Source: a gamma proteobacterium HTCC2207 | GTDB lineage: Bacteria; Pseudomonadota; Gammaproteobacteria; Pseudomonadales; Porticoccaceae | Assembly: GCA_905182275.1 (NCBI GenBank) | Contig: CAJJAU010000002.1 | Coordinates: 1 to 51,481 of the forward strand | Direction: 5' to 3' | Length of the DNA: 51,481 nt | Shown: piece by piece, positions 30,819 through 39,872 of the stretch | Layout: the number at the start of each line of letters is the position of its first letter | Position numbering within the stretch: the stretch's first letter is position 1 | Translations under genes and position numbers: made by a program | The notes under the pieces: generated by a model | Databases searched by the model: none | What the model was told of the DNA's origin: nothing | Seen by the model: the letters and a program-made list of their open reading frames with translations, nothing else

Positions 30819-30867
30819 AGGGCAGATTAATTAGACCTTTCAATGACTAGCAAATATTGTCTGCCCT
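30819..30867 (-). repeat. Inverted repeat spanning the mltB 3' end, possible weak terminator
   Basis: AGGGCAGA (30819-30826) and TCTGCCCT (30860-30867) form a perfect 8-base inverted repeat with a 33-base loop that includes the mltB stop. On the minus strand a short T-run (AATTTTTAG) follows about 9 bases beyond. The long loop makes it a poor intrinsic terminator; an mRNA 3'-end stabilising stem is possible. Confidence 0.35.
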
Positions 30868-31872
30868 ACACAGATTACTGCGGATATTCTGACTTAATTG
30901 AAAAACCGCCATGGCATATTTAGTTCTTGGGTTGTAGCGACCAATGACGTAAAAGTTATGCAAGCCCAGCCAATATTCTTCGCCATACTTAGCCTCGAGG
31001 CGAATCGGGAATGCAGCAAGATCAGTGGGAAATGCATCTACTGGAATATACCCCTGAGCGACTAGAGTGGCGATGGTTTTGGTTGGCCGCTTCATTTTAT
31101 TGAGTTCTGTCGCATCTACGACTCTGCCATCCTCAATGTGAGCTTTTGTGGCCACTGGCTGCCCCTCTTTCCAGCCGTGCTTGGTAAAGTAATTGGCAAC
31201 ACTCCCTATGGCATCAGTAGGGTTAGTCCAGATGTCAGCAAATTGGTCACCATCGTAATCTACTGCATAGTTACGGTAACTATTGGGCATAAATTGCCCC
31301 CAGCCCATGGCACCGGCATAGGATCCTTTTAAGGTTAGTGGATCTTTGCCTTGCTCGCGTGCGAGAAGAAATAAATGTTCTAGTTGGGTGGTAAAAAACT
31401 TCCGCCTCGATTCACGCTTTTCGATTTGAGTGTAATAATCAAATGCTAGCGTAGACAGTGCGTCTACTACGTTATAACTGCCAACGTTCCTACCGTAGTT
31501 GGTTTCAACGCCGATAATGCTGACTATAATCGCAGGGTCAACGCCGAACTCTTTTTCTGCTCTTTCTAGAGTCTCTATATTCTCCAACCAAAACTTTTGG
31601 CCTCGAGAAGTTCTAGTATCAGTAACAAAAATGTTTCTGTATTCATACCAGGCTTTAGATTTTTCTGCAGGGCGACTCATTGCCGCCACAATAGATTTTT
31701 GGTGTTTGGCTGAAGCCAGCCAATCAAGCATCTGTTGGCGCTCAAATTGATGCTGTTTAACCATGGTATCGACGAATTTTTCAGCGTCAGGATGTTTGGA
31801 ATAGTCCGCTGATGAGGTGGCGCAGTTCAAAGCAAAAATACTACAAATAATGGTTCTTAAAAAATAATTCAA
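30847..31872 (-). CDS. mltB: Lytic murein transglycosylase B
   Basis: The 341-residue protein starts at TTG, whose bases overlap the rodA stop as TTGA. A signal sequence (about 4-20) with NCATSS suggests export. Cys17 could be lipidated, but the lipobox (FALNC) is poor. The SLT_2 domain has GVETNYGRNVG with catalytic Glu123, SYAGAMGWGQFMPNSYRNYAVDYDGD and a TNPTDAIGSVANYF segment. It cleaves glycan strands with anhydro-ring formation. It belongs to the mrdA-rodA-mltB-dacA elongation group. Confidence 0.95.
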   Translation of the reverse strand: MNYFLRTIICSIFALNCATSSADYSKHPDAEKFVDTMVKQHQFERQQMLDWLASAKHQKSIVAAMSRPAEKSKAWYEYRNIFVTDTRTSRGQKFWLENIETLERAEKEFGVDPAIIVSIIGVETNYGRNVGSYNVVDALSTLAFDYYTQIEKRESRRKFFTTQLEHLFLLAREQGKDPLTLKGSYAGAMGWGQFMPNSYRNYAVDYDGDQFADIWTNPTDAIGSVANYFTKHGWKEGQPVATKAHIEDGRVVDATELNKMKRPTKTIATLVAQGYIPVDAFPTDLAAFPIRLEAKYGEEYWLGLHNFYVIGRYNPRTKYAMAVFQLSQNIRSNLCRADNIC

Positions 31873-33008
31873 AACTGAGTCCTCATTTGCTTAGGCTCTC
31901 TACTTATCGCCATCAGCATACCAAATCCTATGAACAGGGTTAAAATAGCAGTTCCACCATAACTAATCATTGGCAGTGGGGCGCCAACAACCGGTAGTAT
32001 CCCCGACACCATCCCCATATTAACAAAAATATAAACAAAAAATATGCTTCCCAGGCTACCAGCTAGCAGTCGGCCAAACTGTGATTGCGCATTGGTAGCA
32101 ATTAACAAGCATCTTCCGATTATCAATAGATATAGGGTACAGAGTGCCATAACACCAATCAAGCCAAATTCCTCTGCTAAGACCGCAATGATAAAATCAG
32201 TGTGGCTTTCCGGAAGAAAACTCAATTGAGACTGCGTTCCCTCAGTCCAGCCCTTGCCATCAAAACCACCGGAACCAATTGCGGTTTTCGATTGGATAAT
32301 GTTCCATCCTGAGCCTAAGGTGTCATCTTCAGGAGATAGTAGTGTAAGGATTCGTTGTTTTTGATAATCGCGAAGTACAAATAGCCACATCACTGGAATA
32401 GCGGCAAGAGAAATCAAACCGGTACCAAGAATATAACGCTTGCCCAGTCCCGCTAAGAATAAAACCAAAAAACCAGACGCGAACACCAGAATTGCAGTTC
32501 CCAAGTCAGGTTGTCGGACAATTAGTAAAGTGGGCATCAGTATCATTACCACAGACCAACACACATGCTCAAAAGTGGGCGGTATAAAGCGCTTACTTAG
32601 ATAGGCAGAAATCATCAAAGGAACGCAGATCTTCATCATTTCGGCCGGTTGTAATCGCGTAAACCCTAGGTCTAGCCAACGCTGAGCCCCTTTAGCGCCG
32701 ACGCCAAATAGGAGCACGGCCAAGAGCGAGATTAAACCTAAACCATAAATAACAAAAGCCCACCTTTGCATGGTCCGCACAGAAATCTGCGCAACGCCCA
32801 GCATTAGTACAAACCCTACAATCATAAACATCAGTTGGCGCTTCACATAGAATAGGTCTTGACCGCCCGCACTGAACAATACCGCAAGACCAAAGGCGCA
32901 GAGTAAAAAAAGTAGTAAGAACAAAATGAAATCAACATTCACAGATCGGCTAAGACGACGCGCGCCTCCAGGATTTTGCATGGTCCTTACAAAATCATTG
33001 ATTTGCAT
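31869..33008 (-). CDS. rodA: Rod-shape SEDS glycosyltransferase RodA
   Basis: The 379-residue protein has about ten membrane segments. SEDS-family signatures visible are KRQLMFMIVGFVLML, RWLDLGFTRLQPAEMMKICVPL, RQPDLGTAILV, the large loop LPESHTDFIIAVLAEEFGLIG and a C-terminal GAPLPMISYGGTA. It polymerises glycan strands from lipid II with PBP2 for lateral wall growth. It overlaps mrdA by 14 bases upstream and mltB by 4 downstream, so the three genes are translationally coupled and the cell is probably rod-shaped. Confidence 0.97.
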   Translation of the reverse strand: MQINDFVRTMQNPGGARRLSRSVNVDFILFLLLFLLCAFGLAVLFSAGGQDLFYVKRQLMFMIVGFVLMLGVAQISVRTMQRWAFVIYGLGLISLLAVLLFGVGAKGAQRWLDLGFTRLQPAEMMKICVPLMISAYLSKRFIPPTFEHVCWSVVMILMPTLLIVRQPDLGTAILVFASGFLVLFLAGLGKRYILGTGLISLAAIPVMWLFVLRDYQKQRILTLLSPEDDTLGSGWNIIQSKTAIGSGGFDGKGWTEGTQSQLSFLPESHTDFIIAVLAEEFGLIGVMALCTLYLLIIGRCLLIATNAQSQFGRLLAGSLGSIFFVYIFVNMGMVSGILPVVGAPLPMISYGGTAILTLFIGFGMLMAISREPKQMRTQF

Positions 33009-34890
33009 AAAGACTCAATCCTTGTAACGCCAGATTACCAACGTTAGTTGTATCTGAATCGGTATTTAAATAACCATCGATTACTGCGCGAGCAATAGGT
33101 GCCGCTGCAGAACTACCATGTTCGCCGTTCTCGACAATTATGCCGACCGCAATTTGAGGATCTTCAAAGGGTGCAAAGGCAATAAATAATGCGTGATCCC
33201 ATTGACGTTTGTTGAGTTTTGACTTGTCATAGTCCTCATCTGCGCTAATGCTGACTACCTGAGCAGTACCTGTTTTGCCAGCCATGGTGTAATTGAGGCC
33301 GCGATTTATTGATGTCGCTGTGCCTTTTGTTGAGTGTACCACCCCTTTCATTGACTGATGGATATAGTCCCAATACTTTGGGTCTATGTCTGTTAATTGA
33401 GTACTTTCAGTGGTGATCAAATCAACACCGTCAATTGACTTAACTAAGCGTGGTTCAATAACCTTTCCCTTTGAAGCAATGCGCGAAGTCATGACAGCTA
33501 GTTGAAGCGGAGTTGACAGCATAAATCCTTGGCCAATACTCATGTTAATTGTGTCACCGTTAAACCAAGACGCGCCGCGGTTTTCTTTTTTCCATATTCG
33601 AGAGGGCATAATACCCCTTGCCTCACCTGGCAGGTCTATACCAGTTTTAGCGCCAAGCCCAAATGCCATGCTCTCTGATGAAAGAATATCTATACCCGTT
33701 TTAATGCCCATTTTATAAAAGAAAACATCACAAGACTCTATGATGGCCTCGGCCAAATCCACGCCCTTACCGTGGCCACCTCTTTCAGAATTATGGTCCC
33801 TCCAAGGACGTTCTATACCCTCCATTTTAAAGTAACCTGGATCGTCAATCTTGGTGCTAGGAGACACCGTTTTACTGTCTAGCGCAATTAGGCCAAACAA
33901 AGGCTTCACCGTTGACCCTGGCGGGTATTGACCCTGTATAGCGCGATTAAACATGGGGTTATCAGCGGAGTTTAATAATCGACTATAGTTTTTTTGGCTG
34001 ATACCTGAGACAAACAGGTTAGCGTCGTAGCTGGGCGCGCTAACCATTGCTAAGACACCGCCGGTTTTGATATCCATAGCGACCAGCGCGCCGCGTTCCC
34101 CGGCAAAGGCGTCAAAGGCAATCTGCTGTAATTTACTGTCAACATGCAGCACTAAGTCACTGCCTGAGTCGGGGTCAACCTTATCTAAAACTCTCATTAC
34201 CCGCCCCCGAGCATTGGTCTCCACATGCTCACTACCAACATTGCCAAGCAGGCTATCCTCATAGAATTTTTCGAGCCCGATCTTTCCTATAGAATCAGTG
34301 CCGCTATACTGAATAGGATCAATCAGAGTTATCTCCCGCTCATTGATACGGCCGACGTAACCAACCACATGAGCGAATAGGCCGCGCTTTGGGTAGAACC
34401 GAGATAGCCGTGCGCTTACTTTAACTCCGTCCAAACGGTGCTCATTAACCGCCAGAATCGCTTGCTCTTGTTCGCTTAAGTTAAATTTTAGGGGAGTTTG
34501 TTCGAAGGGACGCCTACGTTTTAACCGTTTATAAAAACGCTTTACATCACTTTCTGACAGAGGCACCAGTGCGCTGATGTTCTCTATGAGTTCATCCAAG
34601 TCACCAGAGCGTTCACGAATAATAGTCAGGTTAGATACAGATTGATTATCCGCTAAAATTTCGCCATTGCGGTCGTAAATCACGCCTCTTGCTGGCGGGT
34701 TTGGCCGCAAATGAACACGGTTGTTATCGGACTGCGTAACAAAATCTTGATGTTGGTTAATTTGTAGATCGAAGTAGCGAGCGATTAAAACAGCAGTAAA
34801 CACGAGGATCAAAAAACTTACTAATAACGCTCTGCCGACAAAAATTTGTCGTTCTCTAGCAGGGTCCGAAAATGCTTGTTCTTCAATCAT
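32995..34890 (-). CDS. mrdA: Penicillin-binding protein 2 (MrdA)
   Basis: This 631-residue class B PBP has an N-terminal membrane anchor (about 18-38), a pedestal domain with RGVIYDRNGEILADN, and a transpeptidase domain. Catalytic Ser326 is in PPGSTVKP, the second motif is the PBP2-type SCD in IESCDVFF, and KTG is at 539-541. It cross-links new peptidoglycan during elongation together with RodA. The gene is preceded by rlmH with an 18-base gap. Confidence 0.97.
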   Translation of the reverse strand: MIEEQAFSDPARERQIFVGRALLVSFLILVFTAVLIARYFDLQINQHQDFVTQSDNNRVHLRPNPPARGVIYDRNGEILADNQSVSNLTIIRERSGDLDELIENISALVPLSESDVKRFYKRLKRRRPFEQTPLKFNLSEQEQAILAVNEHRLDGVKVSARLSRFYPKRGLFAHVVGYVGRINEREITLIDPIQYSGTDSIGKIGLEKFYEDSLLGNVGSEHVETNARGRVMRVLDKVDPDSGSDLVLHVDSKLQQIAFDAFAGERGALVAMDIKTGGVLAMVSAPSYDANLFVSGISQKNYSRLLNSADNPMFNRAIQGQYPPGSTVKPLFGLIALDSKTVSPSTKIDDPGYFKMEGIERPWRDHNSERGGHGKGVDLAEAIIESCDVFFYKMGIKTGIDILSSESMAFGLGAKTGIDLPGEARGIMPSRIWKKENRGASWFNGDTINMSIGQGFMLSTPLQLAVMTSRIASKGKVIEPRLVKSIDGVDLITTESTQLTDIDPKYWDYIHQSMKGVVHSTKGTATSINRGLNYTMAGKTGTAQVVSISADEDYDKSKLNKRQWDHALFIAFAPFEDPQIAVGIIVENGEHGSSAAAPIARAVIDGYLNTDSDTTNVGNLALQGLSLYANQ

Positions 34891-34908
34891 TATCTTGTGC
34901 TGGTTCCT

Positions 34909-35379
34909 CTAGTTGCGATGATAAGGGTGATTAGCATTAATGCTCCAAGCTCGATAAAGTTGCTCCATCAATAAAATTCTCACCAGTGGGTGGGGCAATG
35001 TTAAATCTGACAGTGACCAACGCATATTCGCTCTCTCTAGGCAGTCTGCTGAGAGTCCATCAGGCCCACCAATTAACAAGCTAACATCCTGACCATCCAT
35101 TTGCCAGCTGGCCAAATTGGACGCTAGTTTTGTTGTGCTCATGGTTTTCCCGAGCACATCTAAAGCAACCAAAAAGTCTTTTTCACCGATAGCCTTTAAA
35201 ATGGCTTTGCCTTCAGTTTCGATAGCTTTGCTGGATGACTGGCTTTTACCGCGAGCACCCAGTGCTATCTCTATGGTTTTAATGCGCAGTTCAGGAGGCA
35301 TTCTCTTGCTGTATTCTAAGCATCCGGTGGATACCCAGTCGGGCATCCGCGTACCTACGGCAAAAATGCTGAGCCTCAT
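34909..35379 (-). CDS. rlmH: 23S rRNA (pseudouridine-1915 N3)-methyltransferase RlmH
   Basis: The 156-residue SPOUT methyltransferase has the conserved LLIGGPDGLS SAM-binding loop, LSDLTLPHPLVRILLMEQLYRA and the terminal NHPYHR motif typical of RlmH. It methylates helix 69 of 23S rRNA on assembled ribosomes. It follows rsfS by four bases, the usual rsfS-rlmH pairing. Confidence 0.97.
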   Translation of the reverse strand: MRLSIFAVGTRMPDWVSTGCLEYSKRMPPELRIKTIEIALGARGKSQSSSKAIETEGKAILKAIGEKDFLVALDVLGKTMSTTKLASNLASWQMDGQDVSLLIGGPDGLSADCLERANMRWSLSDLTLPHPLVRILLMEQLYRAWSINANHPYHRN

Positions 35380-35383
35380 TTTA

Positions 35384-35770
35384 CTACTGATCCAGACCTG
35401 GAGTGCTGTTCATCAAGGTCTCTTCGTCTGCGTTTATTGGCCGGTCATCAGGACGTAGTGACCATAATTTCTCAAGATCATAAAATACCCGTGTTGCCGG
35501 GAGCATAATATGGATAATTACAGCACCAAAATCGACCAGTACCCATTCACCAACATCATCTCCCTCCACACCAATCAACGAAAATCCGGCTTTTTTGCCA
35601 TCAACGACAACGTTATTGGCAAGTGATTTAACTTGGCGGCTGGAATTGCCGCTAGCCACCACCATGGTATCCATAATGCCGGTCAGTTCCTGGACATTAA
35701 TGCTAACGATATCCTGTGCTTTTACCTCTTCAAGGGCATTGATGACAATTTCATGGAGATTCTTTTTCAT
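35384..35770 (-). CDS. rsfS: Ribosomal silencing factor RsfS
   Basis: The 128-residue protein has the RsfS core: ALEEVKAQDIVSINVQELT, MDTMVVASGNSSRQVKSLAN, EGDDVGEWVLVDFGAVIIHIM and YDLEKLW. It binds L14 (uL14) and keeps 50S subunits from joining when nutrients are scarce. It lies 9 bases downstream of nadD on the same strand. Confidence 0.97.
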   Translation of the reverse strand: MKKNLHEIVINALEEVKAQDIVSINVQELTGIMDTMVVASGNSSRQVKSLANNVVVDGKKAGFSLIGVEGDDVGEWVLVDFGAVIIHIMLPATRVFYDLEKLWSLRPDDRPINADEETLMNSTPGLDQ

Positions 35771-35779
35771 AGTGCTTAA

Positions 35780-36415
35780 TTACTCATATAGGCGATGATG
35801 TTGAATATAGTTTACTACGCTGTCTGGGGTCATATATCTAATGCTCTCTTTACACTTAACTTTATCGCGAATAATTGTCGACGATATAGCCAGCATGGTC
35901 AGATCACAAAAATAAATATGCCCTCCAGGGCGTTGCTCTAGTTTACTTAGATCAGCACAGTAATGCTGATTTATCCACTCATAGAGAGGACCTTTTTTTG
36001 GTGCGACGAATCCTGGGCGAGAAGAGACTGCGATATGGCAAAAATCCAGTAACTGCTCCCATCTGTGCCAGCTGTTAATGCTGACCAGTGCATCCATTCC
36101 TAGACATAAAAATAAGGGGACTGACGGCCCGAGATTTTGCCGTATTAGATTGACCGTATCGATACTATAACTGGGAGTGGTTCGCTGCAGCTCGATATCT
36201 TCGATCGACAGAGTCGGATTGCCATCTCCAATACCAATCTTTAACATTTCCATACGCTGATGCGCAGACACCACCTTTTTGTCTCTATGCGGTGGCACAC
36301 CGCAGGGCATCATTCTCAGTTCGGATACCGGCAGCAGTTCGGCAAGCTCTGAGGCAATACGTAAATGGCCGTTATGCACTGGGTTAAATGTACCACCAAA
36401 TAGAGCTACAGCCAT
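35780..36415 (-). CDS. nadD: Nicotinate-nucleotide adenylyltransferase NadD
   Basis: From the ATG at 36413-36415 the protein is about 211 residues and opens with MAVALFGGTFNPVHNGHLR, containing the nucleotidyltransferase motif GTFNPVHNGH (8-17). A C-terminal AISSTIIRDKV stretch is the second ATP-binding motif. Longer starts (TTG 36442, ATG 36436) fall inside proA and add residues not seen in the family. It makes deamido-NAD from nicotinate mononucleotide. The start is one base after the proA stop. Confidence 0.95.
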   Translation of the reverse strand: MAVALFGGTFNPVHNGHLRIASELAELLPVSELRMMPCGVPPHRDKKVVSAHQRMEMLKIGIGDGNPTLSIEDIELQRTTPSYSIDTVNLIRQNLGPSVPLFLCLGMDALVSINSWHRWEQLLDFCHIAVSSRPGFVAPKKGPLYEWINQHYCADLSKLEQRPGGHIYFCDLTMLAISSTIIRDKVKCKESIRYMTPDSVVNYIQHHRLYE

Positions 36416-36416
36416 C

Positions 36417-37655
36417 TTATTGTCTGACCTGTCCATTACCAAAGACTACCCATTTTTGGCTTGTTAGACCTTCGAGTCCCACGGGCCCGCGCGCGTGAAT
36501 TTTGTCGGTAGAAATACCAATTTCTGCGCCTAACCCATATTCAAAGCCATCAGCAAATCGTGTTGATGCATTTATCATGACAGAGCTAGAGTCAACCTCA
36601 GCTAAAAACTGATCGCCAGTGTCTTTATTCTCAGTGACGATACTCTCGGTATGTTTGGAGCTGTAATGATTAACATGCTCAATCGCCTGATCTATGCCAG
36701 TAACGACTTTTACGGCTAGTATTGGCGCAAGATACTCCTCACTCCAGTCTTCTTCGGTCGCCGCATTAATATTTGGCAATATCCGCCTCGACTGCTCACA
36801 GCCGCGTAACTCAACCCCTTTTTCTGCAAACCGTGAAGCCAGTTTCGGAAGTAACTCTGCGGCAATCGAATCAGCAATTAGTAGTGACTCCATGGCATTA
36901 CAAACACCATATCGGTGAGTCTTGGAGTTAAGAGCAATATCAATGGCTTTGCCGTGATCGGCATCGCTATCAATATACACATGGCAGTTGCCATCTAGGT
37001 GTTTAATGGTTGGTACTCTAGCATCCGCAATGAGTCGTTTGATCAGACCTTTACCGCCGCGAGGGATGATCACATCAACATGCTCAGTCATAGTGATCAG
37101 CTCGCCAACAGCGTCGCGATCTGTAGTCTGGATAACTTGGACGGCAGTGCTGGGCAGTCCAGCCTTAAGTAACCCTTGATCAATGCAAGCGGCAATCGCT
37201 TGATTGGATAAAATAGCCTCACTACCACCACGCAAAATAGTAGCATTGCCAGATTTCAAACACAGGCTCGCCGCATCAATAGTCACATTGGGGCGAGACT
37301 CATAAATGATGCCAATGACGCCTATGGGAACTCTCATTTTACCGAGTTCAATACCACTTGGCCGAGACTGGAGATCCGTGATATGGCCGACCGGCTCAGG
37401 CAGCGCAGCGACCTGATTGAGGCCTTCAATCATGGCGCTAATTCGTGATTCATTAAGAGCCAGGCGGTCGAGCATGGCTGCATCTAAGCCATTGGCCAGA
37501 GCGTTGTCCATATCTTTTGCGTTTGCGGCTAGTAGATTGACTCGATCCGACTCTAACGCCAATGCTATATTCGACAAGGCGTTATTTTTGGTGGACGTTG
37601 ACGCTTTGGCCAAAATCTTTGCGGCGTTTGAGGCGGCTATACCAATGCCTTCCAT
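36417..37655 (-). CDS. proA: Gamma-glutamyl phosphate reductase ProA
   Basis: The protein is about 412 residues from the ATG at 37653-37655. Its start [14 protein letters not shown] aligns with the E. coli ProA start; a TTG nine codons upstream is possible but less likely. Motifs are [21 protein letters not shown], the catalytic Cys252 in [13 protein letters not shown], and [25 protein letters not shown]. It reduces glutamyl phosphate in proline synthesis. proB is not adjacent. A TATAAT on the minus strand (37729-37734) about 75 bases upstream, with only a weak -35, may be its -10 box. Confidence 0.96.
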   Translation of the reverse strand: MEGIGIAASNAAKILAKASTSTKNNALSNIALALESDRVNLLAANAKDMDNALANGLDAAMLDRLALNESRISAMIEGLNQVAALPEPVGHITDLQSRPSGIELGKMRVPIGVIGIIYESRPNVTIDAASLCLKSGNATILRGGSEAILSNQAIAACIDQGLLKAGLPSTAVQVIQTTDRDAVGELITMTEHVDVIIPRGGKGLIKRLIADARVPTIKHLDGNCHVYIDSDADHGKAIDIALNSKTHRYGVCNAMESLLIADSIAAELLPKLASRFAEKGVELRGCEQSRRILPNINAATEEDWSEEYLAPILAVKVVTGIDQAIEHVNHYSSKHTESIVTENKDTGDQFLAEVDSSSVMINASTRFADGFEYGLGAEIGISTDKIHARGPVGLEGLTSQKWVVFGNGQVRQ

Positions 37656-37836
37656 ATAAACTTTAATATCAATCGTTTTCAATTCAATGCACGCTACTTA
37701 GTCAATTTTTTTACTTTTACCAGAGCCCATTATACGTGTAGCCTCAACATAATTCCCTATTTAGCGTTTAAACCAGTAATATTTAATGTCTAAATGAAAA
37801 AACAAACTTAGCGCATTGCGCAGTTAAGGAAATTAA

Positions 37837-38649
37837 GTGATACATGTTTTAGATCAACTGATTCAGAACAGGCATTGGTTGGTACTTACCGGTGCCGGTG
37901 TCAGCGCAGAATCTGGCGTACCGACGTATCGCGATCGCCATGGAGTGTGGCAGCGAAAACCGCCGGTAAAACACCAAGAGTTTATTCAACAGCATAGTGC
38001 CAGACAACGATTTTGGTCGCGGAACATGGTCGGTTGGCGTTTCATGGCATCAGCCAAGCCCAATATTGCACATAAAACTTTGGCAGATTTAGAGGTCATT
38101 GGCCACGTTGGCTGTCTGGTCACGCAAAATGTCGATGGTCTTCATCAGCGTGCCGGCAGTCAAAAAGTGATAGACCTCCATGGACGAGTCGATACCGTGA
38201 CCTGCATATCCTGTCAGCTTAAGTTTCCTCGCCAGCCATTACAGCTGTGGTTGGAGCAAAACAATCCCGATTATGCAGCATTGAGTGGTGCTATAGCCCC
38301 TGACGGTGATGCTGATATTGATGAACTTGATTATTCTGCGATGCAAATCCCTGACTGTGAATATTGTGGCGGCATCTTAAAGCCCGACGCGGTGTTCTAT
38401 GGCGATTCAGTGCCTATGGGGAGGCTGGCCGATGCTGAGCGTGAAATGCGTAATGCTGAGGGTCTAGTAGTGATTGGTTCTTCGTTAACGACTTATTCCG
38501 GTTACCGTTTTTGCCTATGGGCCCAACAACAAAACAAGCCGATTGTTATTGTTAATCAGGGTGCAACTAGGGCAGACATAATAGCCACCCAGTGCACAGA
38601 TGAAAATTGCAGTCACGTCCTTAAAAATTGGTTGCAACGAGTTAATTAA
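37837..38649 (+). CDS. SIR2-family NAD-dependent protein deacylase (class II-like)
   Basis: The 270-residue sirtuin starts at GTG after AAGGAA. It has the NAD-binding GAGVSAESGVPTYRD (19-33), TQNVDGLH (96-103), catalytic His115 in LHGR, and a structural zinc site with C123/C126 and C174/C177. IGSSLTTYSGYRF lies near the end. The layout is closer to the SIRT4-like class II sirtuins than to E. coli CobB, which is class III. It removes acyl groups from lysines, or may ADP-ribosylate; its targets are unknown. It is divergent from proA, and its stop shares a TTAATTAA palindrome with the stop of hemH. Confidence 0.94.
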   Translation: MIHVLDQLIQNRHWLVLTGAGVSAESGVPTYRDRHGVWQRKPPVKHQEFIQQHSARQRFWSRNMVGWRFMASAKPNIAHKTLADLEVIGHVGCLVTQNVDGLHQRAGSQKVIDLHGRVDTVTCISCQLKFPRQPLQLWLEQNNPDYAALSGAIAPDGDADIDELDYSAMQIPDCEYCGGILKPDAVFYGDSVPMGRLADAEREMRNAEGLVVIGSSLTTYSGYRFCLWAQQQNKPIVIVNQGATRADIIATQCTDENCSHVLKNWLQRVN

Positions 38650-39665
38650 TCAGCCAGATATCTGTCAACAATGTTTGCTAGAGCCTGAATATGCTGCGGG
38701 TCATCATTGAGGCAGGGAATGTAGTGAAAGTGTTCGCCGCCGGCCTCAATAAAGCTTTCACGTGCTTCCATATTAATTTCTTCGATCGTCTCTAGGCAGT
38801 CCGAAGAGAACCCTGGACACATAATAGCAACATGCTTGATTCCTTCTGCTGGCATGGCCTCGAGTGTTTTGTCAGTGTAGGGCTGTAACCATGGTTCGCG
38901 GCCAAATCGGGATTGGAATGTGGTCATAACCTTATCTGCGTCTAAACCCATTTTCTCAATCACTAGCCGAGTAGTTTGATGGCATAGGCAGTGGTAGGGG
39001 TCACCTTTTTTGAGATAGCTCTGCGGCGTGCCATGGTAGGACATAACCAGTTTGTCTGGCTGGCCATGGATGTCTGTATGGCGCTTAATAGACGCGCAAA
39101 GTGCATCAAGAAAAGCCTCAGATTGATGATAACCACCAATAAAATTGAGCTGCGGCACCCAGCGAGTTCGCTTAAATACGTCGGCAACAGCATCAAAAGT
39201 TGACCCAGTGGTGGCGCCGGAATACTGGGGGTAAAGAGGTAATACCGTAATGTCCCTCACATTCATTTCTGTCAGTTTATTAATGGCAGATTCAATTGAC
39301 GGATTACCATAGCGCATGCCCAAAACAACGGGCACTTCGGCCCCGTATTTTTGTGATAATATCTTTTGCACCCCATCCACCTGAGCTTGGCTATTGACCA
39401 GAAGAGGCGAGCCACCTTCACTCCAGACGCTTCGATAGAGCTTCGCTGAACGACGCGGCCGAATACGTAAAATCACCAGATTGAGAATTAGCCACCAAAG
39501 CAGTCTTGGCACTTCTACCACTCTTGGATCACTGAGGAATTGTTTTAGATAGCGTCTTAATTCAGTCGTTTGAGGAGCGTCAGGCGTTCCTAAGTTACAC
39601 AGCAATACCCCGCGACGAGGACTTGGACCCTTATGGTCATAGTCGGTTTGGCCTTGATACCGCAT
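38646..39665 (-). CDS. hemH: Ferrochelatase HemH
   Basis: The 339-residue protein has the ferrochelatase signatures GVLLCNLGTPDAPQ, GGSPLLVNSQAQ, VLPLYPQYSGATTGS, KLVMSYHGTPQSYLKKGDPY with the metal-binding His in SYHGTP, and CPGFSSDCLETIEEI. It inserts ferrous iron into protoporphyrin IX, the final heme step; hemX and hemY lie 37 kb away in this window. Its terminal bases overlap the converging sirtuin gene by four. A minus-strand TATAAT at 39760-39765 without a good -35 may belong to its promoter. Confidence 0.96.
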   Translation of the reverse strand: MRYQGQTDYDHKGPSPRRGVLLCNLGTPDAPQTTELRRYLKQFLSDPRVVEVPRLLWWLILNLVILRIRPRRSAKLYRSVWSEGGSPLLVNSQAQVDGVQKILSQKYGAEVPVVLGMRYGNPSIESAINKLTEMNVRDITVLPLYPQYSGATTGSTFDAVADVFKRTRWVPQLNFIGGYHQSEAFLDALCASIKRHTDIHGQPDKLVMSYHGTPQSYLKKGDPYHCLCHQTTRLVIEKMGLDADKVMTTFQSRFGREPWLQPYTDKTLEAMPAEGIKHVAIMCPGFSSDCLETIEEINMEARESFIEAGGEHFHYIPCLNDDPQHIQALANIVDRYLAD

Positions 39666-39813
39666 TCCTAGTGCTCCTGAGCGTACAAATAGTATTATTT
39701 AAACTGGGTGCTTTTTTTGGGACGAAGATGATATCCAGTACGTCACTTTCAATAATTTTATTATACGCGACATTGAAAGGTTGAGATTGGTTTAAATAGA
39801 CCTGTTTTATTAG

Positions 39814-39842
39814 CTGACCGATGACTGCAGCAAGGCTATAAT
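39814..39842 (+). promoter_or_regulatory. Likely sigma70 promoter of prfC
   Basis: CTGACC (39814-39819, four of six) and a perfect TATAAT (39837-39842) are separated by exactly 17 bases. The expected start near 39849 gives a leader of about 24 bases before the prfC ATG. Confidence 0.65.
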
Positions 39843-39872
39843 GCCGTCCTTTAAATTGAATCCTTTTTCCTC

